This document shows, piece after piece, positions 47,303 through 57,230 of a DNA stretch of 64,000 nt (its first letter is position 1; each line of letters starts with the position of its first letter). The stretch covers positions 12,126-76,125 of the forward strand of contig NZ_QMBN01000005.1 in the NCBI RefSeq assembly GCF_003289625.1, in the 5' to 3' direction. Both the position numbers and the translations under genes were made by a program. This DNA is from Microbacterium sp. SMR1. Its GTDB lineage: Bacteria > Actinomycetota > Actinomycetes > Actinomycetales > Microbacteriaceae. The notes beneath the pieces were generated by a model that was not told the DNA's origin, made no database searches, and worked only from the letters and a program-made list of their open reading frames with translations.

Positions 47303-48516
47303 TGAGCGCGAACGAGTTCCGCCCCAAGCCCCCGCGTGCCCAGAGCGCGCCGCCGTGCGCCCCCGGCTGCGCGGTTCCCGCGGCCGGACCGGCCTCGTGC
47401 GGGGGAGCGCCCCACGTGAGCGAGCCCACGTCGTACGACGCCCTGCTCCTCCTCGGCTTCGGTGGCCCCGAGGGCCAGGACGACGTTCTGCCGTTCCTCC
47501 GCAACGTCACCGCCGGGCGCGGCATCCCCGACGAGCGCCTCGAAGAGGTGGCGCACCACTACCGCCACTTCGGCGGTGTGTCGCCGATCAATCAGCACAA
47601 CCGCGAGCTCAAGGCCGCCCTCGAGGCCGAGATCGCCGCGCGCGGCCTCGGACTGCCGGTGTACTGGGGCAACCGCAACTGGATGCCGTACGTCGACGAT
47701 GCCCTGCGCGACCTGCACGCCGACGGGCATCGTCGCGTCATCGCGATCGCGACGAGCGCCTACAGCTCCTACTCGTCGTGCCGCCAGTACCGCGAAGACC
47801 TGGCCGACGCGATGGAGGCCACCGGACTGGCGGGCGAGGTCGAGATCGACAAGGTCCGGCAGTTCTTCGACCACCCCGGGTTCGTCGCCCCGTTCGTCGA
47901 CGGCATCCGCGACGGCCTGGCGAAGGTGCGCGAGCGCGGCATCGCCGAGGAGGACATCGAGATCCTCTTCTCGACGCACTCGATCCCGAACTCCGACGCC
48001 GACCGTTCCGGCCCGCCCGAGCGCGGCTTCGGCCCCGGTGGCGCGTACGTCGCACAGCACACCGCTGTCGCGGAGGCGATCGTGGCCGAGCTCGGCACCA
48101 CGAGCCCGTGGCAGCTGGTGTTCCAGAGCCGGTCGGGCCCGCCGTCCGTGCCGTGGCTCGAGCCCGACATCAACGACGCGATCGCCGAGCTGCCCGCCGC
48201 GGGACGCAAGGCCGTGCTGATCGTGCCGCTCGGGTTCGTCAGCGACCACATGGAGGTGCTCTGGGACCTCGACACCGAGGCGATGGAGACGGCCGAGGAG
48301 CACGGGCTGTTCGCGGTGCGCACCGCGTCGCCCAGCACGCACCCGGCCTACGTCGCGGGTCTGGTCGATCTCGTCGAGGAGCGGCTCAATGGGACGCCCG
48401 CGGACGAGCGTCCCGCGGTGACCCCACTGGGGCCCTGGTACGACGTGTGCCGACCGGGATGCTGCGAGAACAAGCGCCTGGGCTTTCAGCCGGCGCTCGC
48501 GGGGGTGGCGCCGTGA
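47302..48516 (+). CDS. cpfC: Coproporphyrin ferrochelatase with Cys-rich ends
   Basis: The 404-residue protein inserts Fe2+ into coproporphyrin III. Core motifs are LLLGFGGPEGQDDV, GNRNWMPYVDDAL, and FSTHSIPNSD with the catalytic His. Two features stand out: an N-terminal extension (residues 1-48) with three Cys (PPCAPGC and ASCGG) and a C-terminal VCRPGCCEN with three more, besides an internal Cys in YSSCRQYRED. Ferrochelatases of this group often carry a [2Fe-2S] cluster using an internal and three C-terminal Cys, so the C-terminal set is probably such a site; the N-terminal Cys have no obvious counterpart. GTG of hemC overlaps its stop. Confidence 0.93.
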   Translation: MSANEFRPKPPRAQSAPPCAPGCAVPAAGPASCGGAPHVSEPTSYDALLLLGFGGPEGQDDVLPFLRNVTAGRGIPDERLEEVAHHYRHFGGVSPINQHNRELKAALEAEIAARGLGLPVYWGNRNWMPYVDDALRDLHADGHRRVIAIATSAYSSYSSCRQYREDLADAMEATGLAGEVEIDKVRQFFDHPGFVAPFVDGIRDGLAKVRERGIAEEDIEILFSTHSIPNSDADRSGPPERGFGPGGAYVAQHTAVAEAIVAELGTTSPWQLVFQSRSGPPSVPWLEPDINDAIAELPAAGRKAVLIVPLGFVSDHMEVLWDLDTEAMETAEEHGLFAVRTASPSTHPAYVAGLVDLVEERLNGTPADERPAVTPLGPWYDVCRPGCCENKRLGFQPALAGVAP

Positions 48517-49493
48517 CAGCCGGCGCACCCGACGTCGACAGGTCCGCGGCGCCCGTGCTCCGTCTCGGGACACGGGCGAGCCTGCTCGCGACGACCCAGT
48601 CGCGCCACGTCGCCGACGCGATCACGGATGCGACCGGGATCACCGTCGAGCTCGTCGAGATCACGACGGACGGCGACGTCCTGACCGGGTCGCTCGCGCA
48701 GATGGGCGGCACCGGTGTGTTCGCCACCGCCTTGCGCGAGGCGCTGCTGCGGGGCGACTGCGACCTCGTCGTGCACTCGATGAAGGACCTCCCCACCGCG
48801 CCCTATCCGGGACTGACCATCGGTGCCGTGCCGCCGCGGGCTCCGCAGCGCGACGTGCTGTGCGGTCCGACCGCGGAGACGACGCTCGACGGTCTGCCCG
48901 AGGGGGCCGTCATCGGCACCGGGTCGCCGCGCCGGGTCGCGCAGGTGCTGCGGCGTCGGCCCGATCTGCGCGTGCGCGACATCCGCGGGAACATCGACAC
49001 GCGCCTGCGCAAGATGCGCGACGGCGAGTACGACGCGATCGTCCTCGCCGAGGCGGGGCTCCGGCGCATCGAGCGCGACGCGGCGATCGGCGAGGTCTTC
49101 GGGCTCGACCAGTGGCCGACATCGGCCGGTCAGGGAGCCCTGGCAGTCGAGATCCGCACGGTCGACGTCGACGGACCGATCGGTCGGGCCGTCGCCCTCA
49201 TCGACGACGCCGAGTCGTCGTCGCGCGCGCTCCTCGAGCGTGCGGTCCTCCGTCGGCTCGAGGCCGGATGCGCTGCACCGGTGGGGATCTCGGTCACCGG
49301 GCTGGCCGCGGAGTCCGTCTTCGTCGCCGAGGTGTACGCCCCCGACGGTGAGCGCACGGTGCGCGCCCAGCGTGCCCTGCGCGCCGACCTGACCTCCGTG
49401 GGCGAGCGTGAGTCGGTCGCCGCCGATGTCGTCGCCGAGCTGTTGGACGGCGGTGCCGCGGACATCGCCGATCTGCCGGGGACGAGCCGATGA
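48513..49493 (+). CDS. hemC: Hydroxymethylbilane synthase (porphobilinogen deaminase)
   Basis: GTG 48513 overlaps the cpfC stop (GTGA) and gives 326 residues. Motifs include LRLGTRASLLATTQS, LVVHSMKDLPT (active-site Asp region) and the dipyrromethane-cofactor Cys in EAGCAAPVG (about residue 257). It joins four porphobilinogen molecules into the linear tetrapyrrole used by hemD, the next gene, whose ATG overlaps its stop. Confidence 0.95.
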   Translation: MTAGAPDVDRSAAPVLRLGTRASLLATTQSRHVADAITDATGITVELVEITTDGDVLTGSLAQMGGTGVFATALREALLRGDCDLVVHSMKDLPTAPYPGLTIGAVPPRAPQRDVLCGPTAETTLDGLPEGAVIGTGSPRRVAQVLRRRPDLRVRDIRGNIDTRLRKMRDGEYDAIVLAEAGLRRIERDAAIGEVFGLDQWPTSAGQGALAVEIRTVDVDGPIGRAVALIDDAESSSRALLERAVLRRLEAGCAAPVGISVTGLAAESVFVAEVYAPDGERTVRAQRALRADLTSVGERESVAADVVAELLDGGAADIADLPGTSR

Positions 49494-50260
49494 CGGGCGG
49501 CCTGAAGGGACGCCGCATCCTGATCCCCCGCGGGGGGTCCTGGGGCGAGCGCGTGCGCGATGAACTCGAGCGACGCGGCGCGACCGGCGTGATCGCGCCC
49601 CTCATCCAGTCGCGGCCCCCGCGCGATCTCGCCGCCCGCGACGCCGCCTTCACCGCTCTGGCTGCGGGGGAGTACGCCTGGGTCTTCATCACGAGCGCCG
49701 CGACCGTTGAGCAGCTCGTCGCGCAGCGGGTGAGCATCCCGATCGGAACGCGCATCGCCGCGGTCGGCCGCCCGACTGCGCGCGCCGTGGCCGACGCCGG
49801 GTTCGAGGTCGAGTTCGTGCCGGTCGGCACCTCGTCGGCGACCAACATGATCGCGCAGTGGTGCGCCGGACGCTCGCCGCGATCGACGGGGCGCTGTCTC
49901 GTGCTCCGCTCCGACCTGGCGATGGCCGTCATCAGCGACGAGCTCGAGCTCCAGGGCTACGAGGTCGACGTCTGCATCGCGTACCGGACGGTCGGGGTCG
50001 ACCTGACCCCCGAGATCGCCGAGGAGGTGCGCACCGGGAAGATCGACACCGTGCTCCTCACGTCGCTCAGCGTCGGGCGCGAGCTCCGCCGTCAGGTCGG
50101 CATCCCCGGGCCCGAGGTGTTCATCGCCTCGATCGGTCCCGGCACCACGCGCGACGCCGAGAAGCTCGGCTACACCGTGCACCACACCGCACACTCGCAG
50201 AGCGTCGACGCCCTCATCGCAGAGCTCGACGCGCGACCCGCACCAGAGGATTCCCCATGA
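49490..50260 (+). CDS. hemD: Uroporphyrinogen-III synthase
   Basis: This 256-residue protein has the two-domain HemD fold. The recognisable parts are [20 protein letters not shown] at the start, [12 protein letters not shown] and [17 protein letters not shown] near the end. HemD closes and inverts ring D of hydroxymethylbilane. The sequence family is poorly conserved, but its place between hemC and hemB with 4-nt overlaps on both sides makes the call safe. Confidence 0.93.
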   Translation: MTGGLKGRRILIPRGGSWGERVRDELERRGATGVIAPLIQSRPPRDLAARDAAFTALAAGEYAWVFITSAATVEQLVAQRVSIPIGTRIAAVGRPTARAVADAGFEVEFVPVGTSSATNMIAQWCAGRSPRSTGRCLVLRSDLAMAVISDELELQGYEVDVCIAYRTVGVDLTPEIAEEVRTGKIDTVLLTSLSVGRELRRQVGIPGPEVFIASIGPGTTRDAEKLGYTVHHTAHSQSVDALIAELDARPAPEDSP

Positions 50261-51252
50261 GCACCTTTCCCGAGCGCCGCCTGCGCCGCACGCGCCGCAC
50301 CCCCGCGATGCGCCGCCTCTCGACCGAGCACCACCTCGTCGCCGCGCAGCTCGTGCTGCCGGTCTTCGTGAAGGAGGGCATCGACGAGGCCCTGCCGATC
50401 GCCAGCATGCCGGGCGTCATGCAGCATCCGATCGAGGCCATCGCGAGCGTCGTGACGGATGCCGCGGACGCGGGCGTCGGCGGCATCATGCTGTTCGGCG
50501 TGCCCGCTGTCCGTGACGCGGAGGGCTCGGGGGCGGTCGCCGATGACGGCATCCTCAATCGCGCGATCCGCGCGGCGCGCGATGCGGCGCAGGGACGCAT
50601 CACGGTGCAGGCCGACCTGTGCCTCGACGAGTTCACCGACCACGGGCACTGCGGGCTGCTCGCGGCCGACGGGTCGGTCGACAACGACGCCACCCTCGAG
50701 GTCTACGCCCGGATGGCGCTCGCCCAGGCCCGGGCCGGTGCCGAGGTGCTGGGGCTGTCGGGGATGATGGACGGCCAGGTCGCCGTCATCCGTGCCGCGC
50801 TCGACGGCGCGGGTCATACCGATGTCGCGCTCCTGGCGTATTCGGCGAAGTACGCCTCGGCCTACTACGGGCCGTTCCGTGACGCCGTCGAATCGACCCT
50901 CCAGGGCGACCGTCGCACGTACCAGCTCGATCCCGCCAACGGACGGGAGGGCGTGGCCGAGGCGATGCAGGACATCGCGGAGGGCGCCGACTACGTCATG
51001 GTCAAGCCCGCGGGCCCGTACCTCGACGTGCTCGTACGCGTCGCGGACGCCGCGACGGTGCCCGTGTGGGCGTACCAGGTGTCGGGAGAGTACGCGATGA
51101 TCGAGCTCGCCGCCCGGGCTGGCGCGATCGACCGCGAGCGCACGATCGCCGAGTCGCTCGTCGGCATCCGACGCGCGGGTGCCGATGTGATCCTCACGTA
51201 CTGGGCTCGCGAGGTGGCGGAATGGATCCGCGCCGGAAAGGACTTCGCATGA
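50257..51252 (+). CDS. hemB: Delta-aminolevulinic acid dehydratase (porphobilinogen synthase)
   Basis: ATG 50257 (overlapping the hemD stop) gives 331 residues. The Schiff-base lysines are in [18 protein letters not shown] and [11 protein letters not shown], and the metal-site region [14 protein letters not shown] retains Asp/Cys positions of the magnesium-dependent type with only one Cys. The closing [12 protein letters not shown] is also conserved. It condenses two aminolevulinate molecules to porphobilinogen. hemL follows with an ATGA overlap. Confidence 0.95.
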   Translation: MSTFPERRLRRTRRTPAMRRLSTEHHLVAAQLVLPVFVKEGIDEALPIASMPGVMQHPIEAIASVVTDAADAGVGGIMLFGVPAVRDAEGSGAVADDGILNRAIRAARDAAQGRITVQADLCLDEFTDHGHCGLLAADGSVDNDATLEVYARMALAQARAGAEVLGLSGMMDGQVAVIRAALDGAGHTDVALLAYSAKYASAYYGPFRDAVESTLQGDRRTYQLDPANGREGVAEAMQDIAEGADYVMVKPAGPYLDVLVRVADAATVPVWAYQVSGEYAMIELAARAGAIDRERTIAESLVGIRRAGADVILTYWAREVAEWIRAGKDFA

Positions 51253-52568
51253 CCCGCAACGACGAACTGTTCGACCGTGCCCGCGCCGTCATCCCCGGGG
51301 GTGTGAACTCCCCGGTCCGCGCCTTCGGCTCGGTGGGGGGCACGCCTCGCTTCTACGTCTCGGCGACCGGTCCCTACGTCACCGACGCGGAGGGGCGCGA
51401 CTACGTCGACCTCGTCGCGAGCTGGGGGCCGGCGCTGGTCGGTCACGCGCATCCCGAGGTCATCGACGCCGTCGTCGACGCTGCTCGACGCGGTCTGTCG
51501 TTCGGCGCGTCGACCCCCGCCGAGACCGAGCTGGCGGAGGAGATCCGCCGCCGCGTGCCGATCGCGGAGAAGATCCGCCTCGTCTCGACGGGAACGGAGG
51601 CGACCATGACCGCCATCCGGCTCGCGCGGGGTGCGACCGGACGTGACCTGCTGGTGAAGTTCTCGGGCCACTACCACGGCCACTCCGACGGCCTGCTGGC
51701 GCAGGCCGGCTCCGGGCTCGCGACTCTCGCGCTGCCCGGCTCGGCGGGCGTCCCCGCTTCGATCGCGGCGCAGACCCTCGTGGTGCCCTACAACGACCGG
51801 GCCGCACTCGAGGCCGTCTTCGCCGAGCACGGCGCGAACATCGCCGCGGTGATCACCGAGGCCGCCGGCGCGAACATGGGGGTCGTCCCGCCCGCGCCCG
51901 GCTTCACGACGTTCCTCCGCGAGCTCACGACCCGCCACGGGGCGCTGCTCATCAGCGACGAGGTCCTGACCGGATTCCGATCGGGCCCATCGGGCTACTG
52001 GGGCGTCCTGCGCGAGGCGGGCGAAGACGTCGCTCCCGACCTGCTCACCTTCGGCAAGGTCGTCGGCGGCGGTCTTCCGGTCGCGGCGCTGGCGGGACGC
52101 GCTGAGATCATGGATCTGCTCGCACCCCTCGGCCCCGTCTACCAGGCGGGCACGCTCTCGGGGAATCCCGTCGCGGTCGCGGCCGGTCTCGCCACCCTCC
52201 GGCTCGCCGACGCCGACGTCTACGCGCGCATCTCGCGAGCGGCCGACACGGTCTCCGTCGCCGCCTCGGCGGCTCTCGATGCGGCCGGTGTGCCGCACGT
52301 CGTGCAGCGCGCCGGAACGCTCTTCAGCGTCTTCTTCGGCTCGGCGGTCGTCGCGGGCGTCCCCGACTACGAGACGGCGACGCGTCAGGATGCCGGCGCC
52401 TACGCCGCCTTCTTCCACGCGATGCTCGACGCGGGGGTGTCACTTCCGCCCTCGGCGTTCGAGGCGTGGTTCCTCACCGCGGCGCACGACGACGTCGCCC
52501 TCGGCCGCATCCTCGAGGCGCTGCCGGGCGCCGCTCGGGCTGCCGCTGCGGCCTCGACGGACGTATGA
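51249..52568 (+). CDS. hemL: Glutamate-1-semialdehyde 2,1-aminomutase
   Basis: ATG 51249 gives 439 residues. The start region [17 protein letters not shown] is the HemL hallmark, the PLP-binding Lys is in [16 protein letters not shown] (about residue 268), and [11 protein letters not shown] carries the conserved Asp. It makes 5-aminolevulinate from the hemA product. It is the last gene of the eight-gene operon; no strong terminator hairpin is visible before rsmA starts 58 bp later from its own promoter. Confidence 0.95.
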   Translation: MTRNDELFDRARAVIPGGVNSPVRAFGSVGGTPRFYVSATGPYVTDAEGRDYVDLVASWGPALVGHAHPEVIDAVVDAARRGLSFGASTPAETELAEEIRRRVPIAEKIRLVSTGTEATMTAIRLARGATGRDLLVKFSGHYHGHSDGLLAQAGSGLATLALPGSAGVPASIAAQTLVVPYNDRAALEAVFAEHGANIAAVITEAAGANMGVVPPAPGFTTFLRELTTRHGALLISDEVLTGFRSGPSGYWGVLREAGEDVAPDLLTFGKVVGGGLPVAALAGRAEIMDLLAPLGPVYQAGTLSGNPVAVAAGLATLRLADADVYARISRAADTVSVAASAALDAAGVPHVVQRAGTLFSVFFGSAVVAGVPDYETATRQDAGAYAAFFHAMLDAGVSLPPSAFEAWFLTAAHDDVALGRILEALPGAARAAAAASTDV

Positions 52569-52613
52569 CCTGCGGCGCCGCGTCGTCCGCCGGGTGACGT
52601 GGCGCCGCGCAAC

Positions 52614-52619
52614 TAGGCT
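52614..52619 (+). promoter_or_regulatory. Leaderless-type -10 before rsmA
   Basis: TAGGCT ends 7 nt before the ATG at 52627 and no ribosome-binding site is present. Confidence 0.5.
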
Positions 52620-52626
52620 GGTCCTC

Positions 52627-53472
52627 ATGCCTGTGACCCTGCTCGGTGCCGCCGAGATCCGCGCCCTCGCGGCCGAACTCGACGTGACGCCGACCAAGAA
52701 GCTCGGGCAGAACTTCGTCGTCGACGCCAACACCGTCCGCAAGATCGTGCACGCCGCCCGCGTCCAGCCCGGCGAGCGGGTCGTCGAGATCGGACCCGGT
52801 CTGGGGTCGCTGACGCTCGCGATCCTCGAGGCCGGAGCGAGCGTCACAGCGGTGGAGATCGACCACCGCCTCGCCGCGCACCTTCCGGTCACCGCGGCCC
52901 GGCACGGTGTCGCCGACGGTGCCCTGACGGTCGTCGACGCCGACGCGCTGCGCGTCACCGAGCTCCCGGGCGAGCCGACCGTGCTCGTCGCGAACCTGCC
53001 GTACAACGTCAGCGTTCCCGTGCTGCTGCATTTCCTCGAGACCTTCCCGTATCTGCAGCGCGGCGTCGTGATGGTTCAGGCCGAGGTGGCCGAACGCCTC
53101 GCCGCTGCGCCCGGGTCGAAGATCTACGGCTCGCCCAGCGCGAAGGCCGCGTGGTACGGATCGTGGCTTCTGGCCGGCACGGTGTCGCGGCAGGTGTTCT
53201 GGCCCGTCCCGAACGTCGACAGTCTGCTGGTCGCCTTCGAACGGGATGCCGAGGCGCGCGGCGACGACGCCCTCCGTCGCCGCACGTTCCAGATCATCGA
53301 CGCGGCCTTCGGCCAGCGGCGCAAGATGCTCCGCCAGGCGGTCTCGCCGCTGTTCGGCGGGACCGCGGCGACGGCGTCGGCGGCTCTCGAGGCCGTCGGC
53401 ATCGACCCGACCCTGCGCGGCGAGCAGCTCACGATCGACGATTTCGTGCGGCTCGGGGCATCTGTTCACTGA
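52627..53472 (+). CDS. rsmA: 16S rRNA dimethyladenosine transferase RsmA (KsgA)
   Basis: ATG 52627 gives 281 residues; an open frame upstream belongs to hemL. The family start [18 protein letters not shown] is present, with the SAM-binding [16 protein letters not shown] (about residue 55) and catalytic [11 protein letters not shown] (about residue 125). It dimethylates two adjacent adenines in helix 45 of 16S rRNA. In most actinobacteria it sits between tatD/rpfB and ispE; here the heme block and Stealth group separate it from both. Confidence 0.95.
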   Translation: MPVTLLGAAEIRALAAELDVTPTKKLGQNFVVDANTVRKIVHAARVQPGERVVEIGPGLGSLTLAILEAGASVTAVEIDHRLAAHLPVTAARHGVADGALTVVDADALRVTELPGEPTVLVANLPYNVSVPVLLHFLETFPYLQRGVVMVQAEVAERLAAAPGSKIYGSPSAKAAWYGSWLLAGTVSRQVFWPVPNVDSLLVAFERDAEARGDDALRRRTFQIIDAAFGQRRKMLRQAVSPLFGGTAATASAALEAVGIDPTLRGEQLTIDDFVRLGASVH

Positions 53473-53514
53473 ACGCTCATCAGCGCGTCATCGGGTTCTC
53501 CCGAAACATGCCGG

Positions 53515-53520
53515 TAACAT
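53515..53520 (+). promoter_or_regulatory. Possible -10 for the phosphodiesterase gene
   Basis: TAACAT lies 52 bp before the ATG at 53573. The GGAAGAG near the start serves as ribosome-binding site, so this gene would have a leader. No good -35 is seen. Confidence 0.3.
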
Positions 53521-53572
53521 TCGGGGCGAGCCGCGAGCGTCGCGGCGAGCATCACCCGACCCGGAAGAGACG

Positions 53573-54493
53573 ATGCGAACCGCCGAGTACCCGGCACCCG
53601 AGAGGGTGCTGCTGCACCTGAGCGACACCCACCTGCGAGCCGCCGGCTCCCAGCTCTTCGACCGCGTCGACGCGGCCGCGCACCTGCGCCGTGCCCTCGA
53701 CGCGATCGAGACGGCCGCCCTTCGCCCCGACGGGATCGTCTTCACCGGCGACCTCGTCGATCTCGGCGAGCGCGGCGCGTACGCCGAGCTGCGCGACCTG
53801 GTCGAGCCGTTCGCCGAGCGTCTGGGGACCCGCGTCTTCTGGGTCATGGGCAACCACGACGACCGGGCAGGATTCCGCGAGACGCTGTGGCGCGAGCCCG
53901 GCACCGCTGAGGCCGCCGATCGCTTCGACGAGATCGACGGGCTTCGGCTCATCACGCTCGACACCAGCGTCCCCGGCGCGCATCACGGCGAAGTGCGCCC
54001 CGCGCAGCTGGCGTGGCTGCGCGAGGTGCTGTCGACCCCCGCCCCGCTGGGGTCGATCCTCGCGATGCACCACCCGCCGGTCCCGAGCGTCCTGCCGCTG
54101 GCGGCCAGCGTCGAGCTCCGCGACCAGCGCTCGCTCGCGGCTGTGCTTGCGGGTTCGGACGTGCGGGCCATCATCGCGGGCCACCTGCACTACTCGACCT
54201 TCGCGACGTTCGCCGGCATCCCGGTCTCCGTGGCGTCCTCGACCTGTTATGCGCAGGACCTCACGGTTCCGGTGGGTGGCACGCGGCCGCAGGATGGCGC
54301 GCAGTCGTTCAACTTCGTCCACGTGTACGACGACACGGTCGTGCATTCGGTCGTGCCGGTCGATGCGCCCGTCACGCTCGAGTACACCGACGCGGGCGAG
54401 GCTCAGCGGCGGCTGGCCGAGGCCGGGATCGCGCCCGTCAGCGCTTCACGCCGGAGCGCGCCGCCGACGCGTCCCGTGCCCGTCCTTCGCTGA
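53573..54493 (+). CDS. Metallophosphoesterase, CpdA-like 3',5'-cyclic-nucleotide phosphodiesterase
   Basis: ATG 53573 with GGAAGAG upstream gives 306 residues. All calcineurin-type metal motifs occur in order: LSDTHLR, FTGDLVD, MGNHDD, AMHHPP and GHLHYS. This set and length match CpdA, which hydrolyses cAMP in the cytoplasm, and no signal peptide is present. Activity on other phosphoesters cannot be excluded. The last 56 bp overlap the end of the convergent Stealth gene, so the two 3' ends are antisense to each other. Confidence 0.9.
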   Translation: MRTAEYPAPERVLLHLSDTHLRAAGSQLFDRVDAAAHLRRALDAIETAALRPDGIVFTGDLVDLGERGAYAELRDLVEPFAERLGTRVFWVMGNHDDRAGFRETLWREPGTAEAADRFDEIDGLRLITLDTSVPGAHHGEVRPAQLAWLREVLSTPAPLGSILAMHHPPVPSVLPLAASVELRDQRSLAAVLAGSDVRAIIAGHLHYSTFATFAGIPVSVASSTCYAQDLTVPVGGTRPQDGAQSFNFVHVYDDTVVHSVVPVDAPVTLEYTDAGEAQRRLAEAGIAPVSASRRSAPPTRPVPVLR

Positions 54494-56027
54494 CCGCCGG
54501 GATCTCCCAGGGCGCCCGGATCGGGAACATCCGCTCCAGCACGTCTCGCAGGGACGCGACCCGGATCTCTTCCGGAACCTCGGTCTCGCCGCCGTCGTTC
54601 AGGCAGAACATGTCGATGTCGCGACGTTTCGCCAGCCGCTCCATTCCGGCGAGCGAGCGCGCGAGCGTCGTCTGCACGTACCGGGTGCGCGGCACCGACG
54701 TCGGCAGCGCGCGCCCCGTGAACATCGCGTAGTAGTGGTAGAGCGAGTTGGTCACGGAGATGTCGGTCGCAGCGCGGAAGCGGGATGCCGCGGTGCGGCG
54801 GAAGTCCTCGGGGAACGTCTCCTCGAGCTCCTGCATGACGCTGCGGCGCAGGGGAGCGGCGCAGTGCTCGAGGTCGCGGACGATGACGCGCCCGAAGCGC
54901 TCCTGCAACAGGGCTCGGTTGACGCGCAGGCCGTTGTCGTGGCCCGAGCGCTCCAGGCGCGGGTCGCCCGCGCCGATGCGCACGTCGCACTCGACGAACG
55001 ATGAGATGCCGCCGGGCGAGAAGAAGAGCTCGGGATGCACGGGGCGACCGAAGAACATGTCGTCGTTCGAGTACAGGAAGTGCTCGGCCAGCCCGTCGAT
55101 GCGGTGCAGCTGGGCCTCGACCGCGTGCGAGTTGTGCGTGGGCAGAGTGGAGGGGTCGGCGAAGAACTCCTCGCTGCGCACGATCGTCACCTTCGGGTGG
55201 TCGGCGAGCCATGCGGGCGCGGGGGAGTCCGTCGCGATGAAGATCCGCCGCACCCACGGCGCGTACATGTGCACGCTCCGCAGGGCGTAGCGGAGCTCGT
55301 CGACGTGCCGATAGCGGGCCGGACCGTCATCTCCCTCGCCGACGACGTACTCGGAGAGCTGGGCGGCGCGCTGCCGCTGGAACTCGCTCGCCGAGCCGTC
55401 GACCCACGAGAACACCATGTCGATGTCGTGGGTGACCTCGCGGGGGTGCGGGTCGAGCATTCCGACCACCGTCTGCCATTCGCGTCCGTACCGCGACCCG
55501 CTCACGATGTGCACGTCCTGCGCCGGCGTGATGCGCCGCATGAGCGCATTCGCCTGCGGAGCCTCGACGGCCGTCTCGCCGAACCGCCAGAACTCCACGC
55601 GCACGCCGTACTCGTGGTCGTACCGCCGGCCTCCGCCAGCGCTGACGCGGGGGCGGTAGGCCCGGAGCGCGTGGGGTGCGGAATCGGGGATGTCCGCATC
55701 GGCCGCGAAAACAGGGGCCGTGCCTTTCGCCTTGAGATACAGCGGCTCGCGCTGACCGAGACTGCGCAGGGTCGCCGCCGTCCTGTGCGCGTCCGCGAGG
55801 TCGATCGCGAGCGCGGGCGTGTGGAGATCGTGCCGGATGAGCAGCGTGCGGATGCCGGCGGACTCGAGCGCGTCGGCGATCAGCAGCAGGTCGGCGGTGC
55901 GGGCGCCGTCCGGCGTCGTGGTCTCGTGGACGAGGCGCAGGACGCCTTCGTCGAGGATCACATCGTCGCGGCTCGCGGGCAGATCGATCCAGGGGTTCTC
56001 GCGGCGGGGCAGAGCGGAAAGGGCCAG
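54438..56027 (-). CDS. Stealth-family sugar-phosphate transferase
   Basis: The conserved regions of Stealth proteins are all present: CR1 in [11 protein letters not shown] (about residue 195), CR2 with [18 protein letters not shown] and [12 protein letters not shown], a CR3-like NSLYHYYA region and CR4-like CLNDGGE near the end. These enzymes make phosphodiester-linked sugar chains (hexose-1-phosphate transfer) of surface polysaccharides. No signal or membrane helix is visible. The start is uncertain: no ATG fits. A CTG at 56027, 5 nt after a perfect GAGGAGG, gives 529 residues, and the next in-frame GTG at 55961 (507 residues) has no ribosome-binding site. The end overlaps the convergent phosphodiesterase gene. 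Confidence 0.85.
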   Translation of the reverse strand: MALSALPRRENPWIDLPASRDDVILDEGVLRLVHETTTPDGARTADLLLIADALESAGIRTLLIRHDLHTPALAIDLADAHRTAATLRSLGQREPLYLKAKGTAPVFAADADIPDSAPHALRAYRPRVSAGGGRRYDHEYGVRVEFWRFGETAVEAPQANALMRRITPAQDVHIVSGSRYGREWQTVVGMLDPHPREVTHDIDMVFSWVDGSASEFQRQRAAQLSEYVVGEGDDGPARYRHVDELRYALRSVHMYAPWVRRIFIATDSPAPAWLADHPKVTIVRSEEFFADPSTLPTHNSHAVEAQLHRIDGLAEHFLYSNDDMFFGRPVHPELFFSPGGISSFVECDVRIGAGDPRLERSGHDNGLRVNRALLQERFGRVIVRDLEHCAAPLRRSVMQELEETFPEDFRRTAASRFRAATDISVTNSLYHYYAMFTGRALPTSVPRTRYVQTTLARSLAGMERLAKRRDIDMFCLNDGGETEVPEEIRVASLRDVLERMFPIRAPWEIPAVSEGRARDASAARSGVKR

Positions 56028-56062
56028 GGTTTCCTCCTCGGGGGATGATTGTCTCGGTAGGC

Positions 56063-56068
56063 AGACTA
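56063..56068 (-). promoter_or_regulatory. -10 element for the Stealth gene
   Basis: TAGTCT on the minus strand lies 35 bp before the proposed CTG start, placing transcription start near 56056 and leaving a leader of about 30 nt with GAGGAGG. Confidence 0.4.
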
Positions 56069-56147
56069 GACATTCTCCGTTACATCGGTGTTTCCGCGCA
56101 CCTTGGAGACTCTGCGCGAATGAGGACGCAGGCGGGTGCGCGCTCGA

Positions 56148-56153
56148 TAGGCT
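56148..56153 (+). promoter_or_regulatory. Leaderless-type -10 before the aldo/keto reductase gene
   Basis: TAGGCT ends 6 nt before the GTG start at 56160; no ribosome-binding site. Confidence 0.5.
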
Positions 56154-56159
56154 CGGACG

Positions 56160-57230
56160 GTGACCGCCTCGCCCCGCTTCCCCGCCTCGCGCGGCGGAGA
56201 CCTGCACCGTCCCTATACCGCAGCCCCCGATCGCTACGAGAGCAGCGGGTACCGCCAGGTCGGGGCCTCCGGGCTGTTCCTGCCGCCGATCTCGCTCGGG
56301 CTGTGGTGGAACTTCGGCGACAACATCCCCTTCGACCGTCAGCGCGAGGTGCTGCGCCACGCCTTCGACCGCGGCATCACGCACTTCGATCTCGCCAACA
56401 ACTACGGGCCGCCCTATGGTTCGGCCGAGACGAACTTCGGACGCATGATGCGCGAGGATTTCGCGCCCTACCGTGACGAGCTGATCATCTCGTCGAAGGC
56501 GGGGTACGACATGTGGGACGGCCCCTACGGCAACCACGGTTCACGGAAGTACCTGATCGCGAGCGCCGAGCAGTCGCTGAAGCGGATGAGCGTCGACTAC
56601 GTCGACATCTTCTACTCGCACCGCGAGGACGACACGACCCCGATCGAGGAGACGGTGGGAGCGCTCGACGCGCTCGTGCGTCAGGGCAAGGCGCTCTACG
56701 TCGGGATCTCGTCGTACTCGGCCGAGAACTCCGCTCGAGCCGCCGCGGTGGCCCGCGACCTCGGCACGCCGCTGGTGATCCACCAGCCTTCGTACTCCAT
56801 CCTCAACCGCTGGATCGAGGACGGCCTGACCGACCAGCTGCGCCGAGACGGGATGGGCGCCATCGGCTTCATGCCGCTGCAGCAGGGTCTGCTGACGGGG
56901 CGGTATCTCGACGACGGCACGTCCGAGCGGTCGATGCAGCGCTTCTCGCTGCCCGACGACGGGCGGCTGTCGGCGTCGGCACTGGCGGGCCTGCGCGAGC
57001 TCGGCGACCTCGCGCGCGATCGTGGGCAGACCCTCGCGCAGCTCGCCATCCGGTGGACGCTGCGTGACCCGGTGGTCGCTTCGGCTCTCATCGGCGCATC
57101 GCGCACCGCTCAGCTGGACGAGAACCTGGCGGCGCTCGACGGGCCCGACCTCACCGAGGACGAGCTCGAGCGGATCGACGACATCGCCTCCCGCATCGGC
57201 TCGATCTGGGACGGGCCGGACGGCGCATGA
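56160..57230 (+). CDS. Aldo/keto reductase (YghZ/GlpR-like, AKR14-type)
   Basis: The 356-residue protein has the AKR tetrad: Asp and Tyr in FDLANNYGPPYG, Lys in ISSKAGYDMW and His in FYSHREDD. The N-terminal YESSGYRQVGASGLFLP and SLGLWWNFGD match the subgroup that reduces L-glyceraldehyde 3-phosphate and methylglyoxal with NADPH. It should act in detoxification of reactive aldehydes in the cytoplasm. The ispE ATG overlaps its stop, so both are on one transcript. Confidence 0.92.
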   Translation: MTASPRFPASRGGDLHRPYTAAPDRYESSGYRQVGASGLFLPPISLGLWWNFGDNIPFDRQREVLRHAFDRGITHFDLANNYGPPYGSAETNFGRMMREDFAPYRDELIISSKAGYDMWDGPYGNHGSRKYLIASAEQSLKRMSVDYVDIFYSHREDDTTPIEETVGALDALVRQGKALYVGISSYSAENSARAAAVARDLGTPLVIHQPSYSILNRWIEDGLTDQLRRDGMGAIGFMPLQQGLLTGRYLDDGTSERSMQRFSLPDDGRLSASALAGLRELGDLARDRGQTLAQLAIRWTLRDPVVASALIGASRTAQLDENLAALDGPDLTEDELERIDDIASRIGSIWDGPDGA

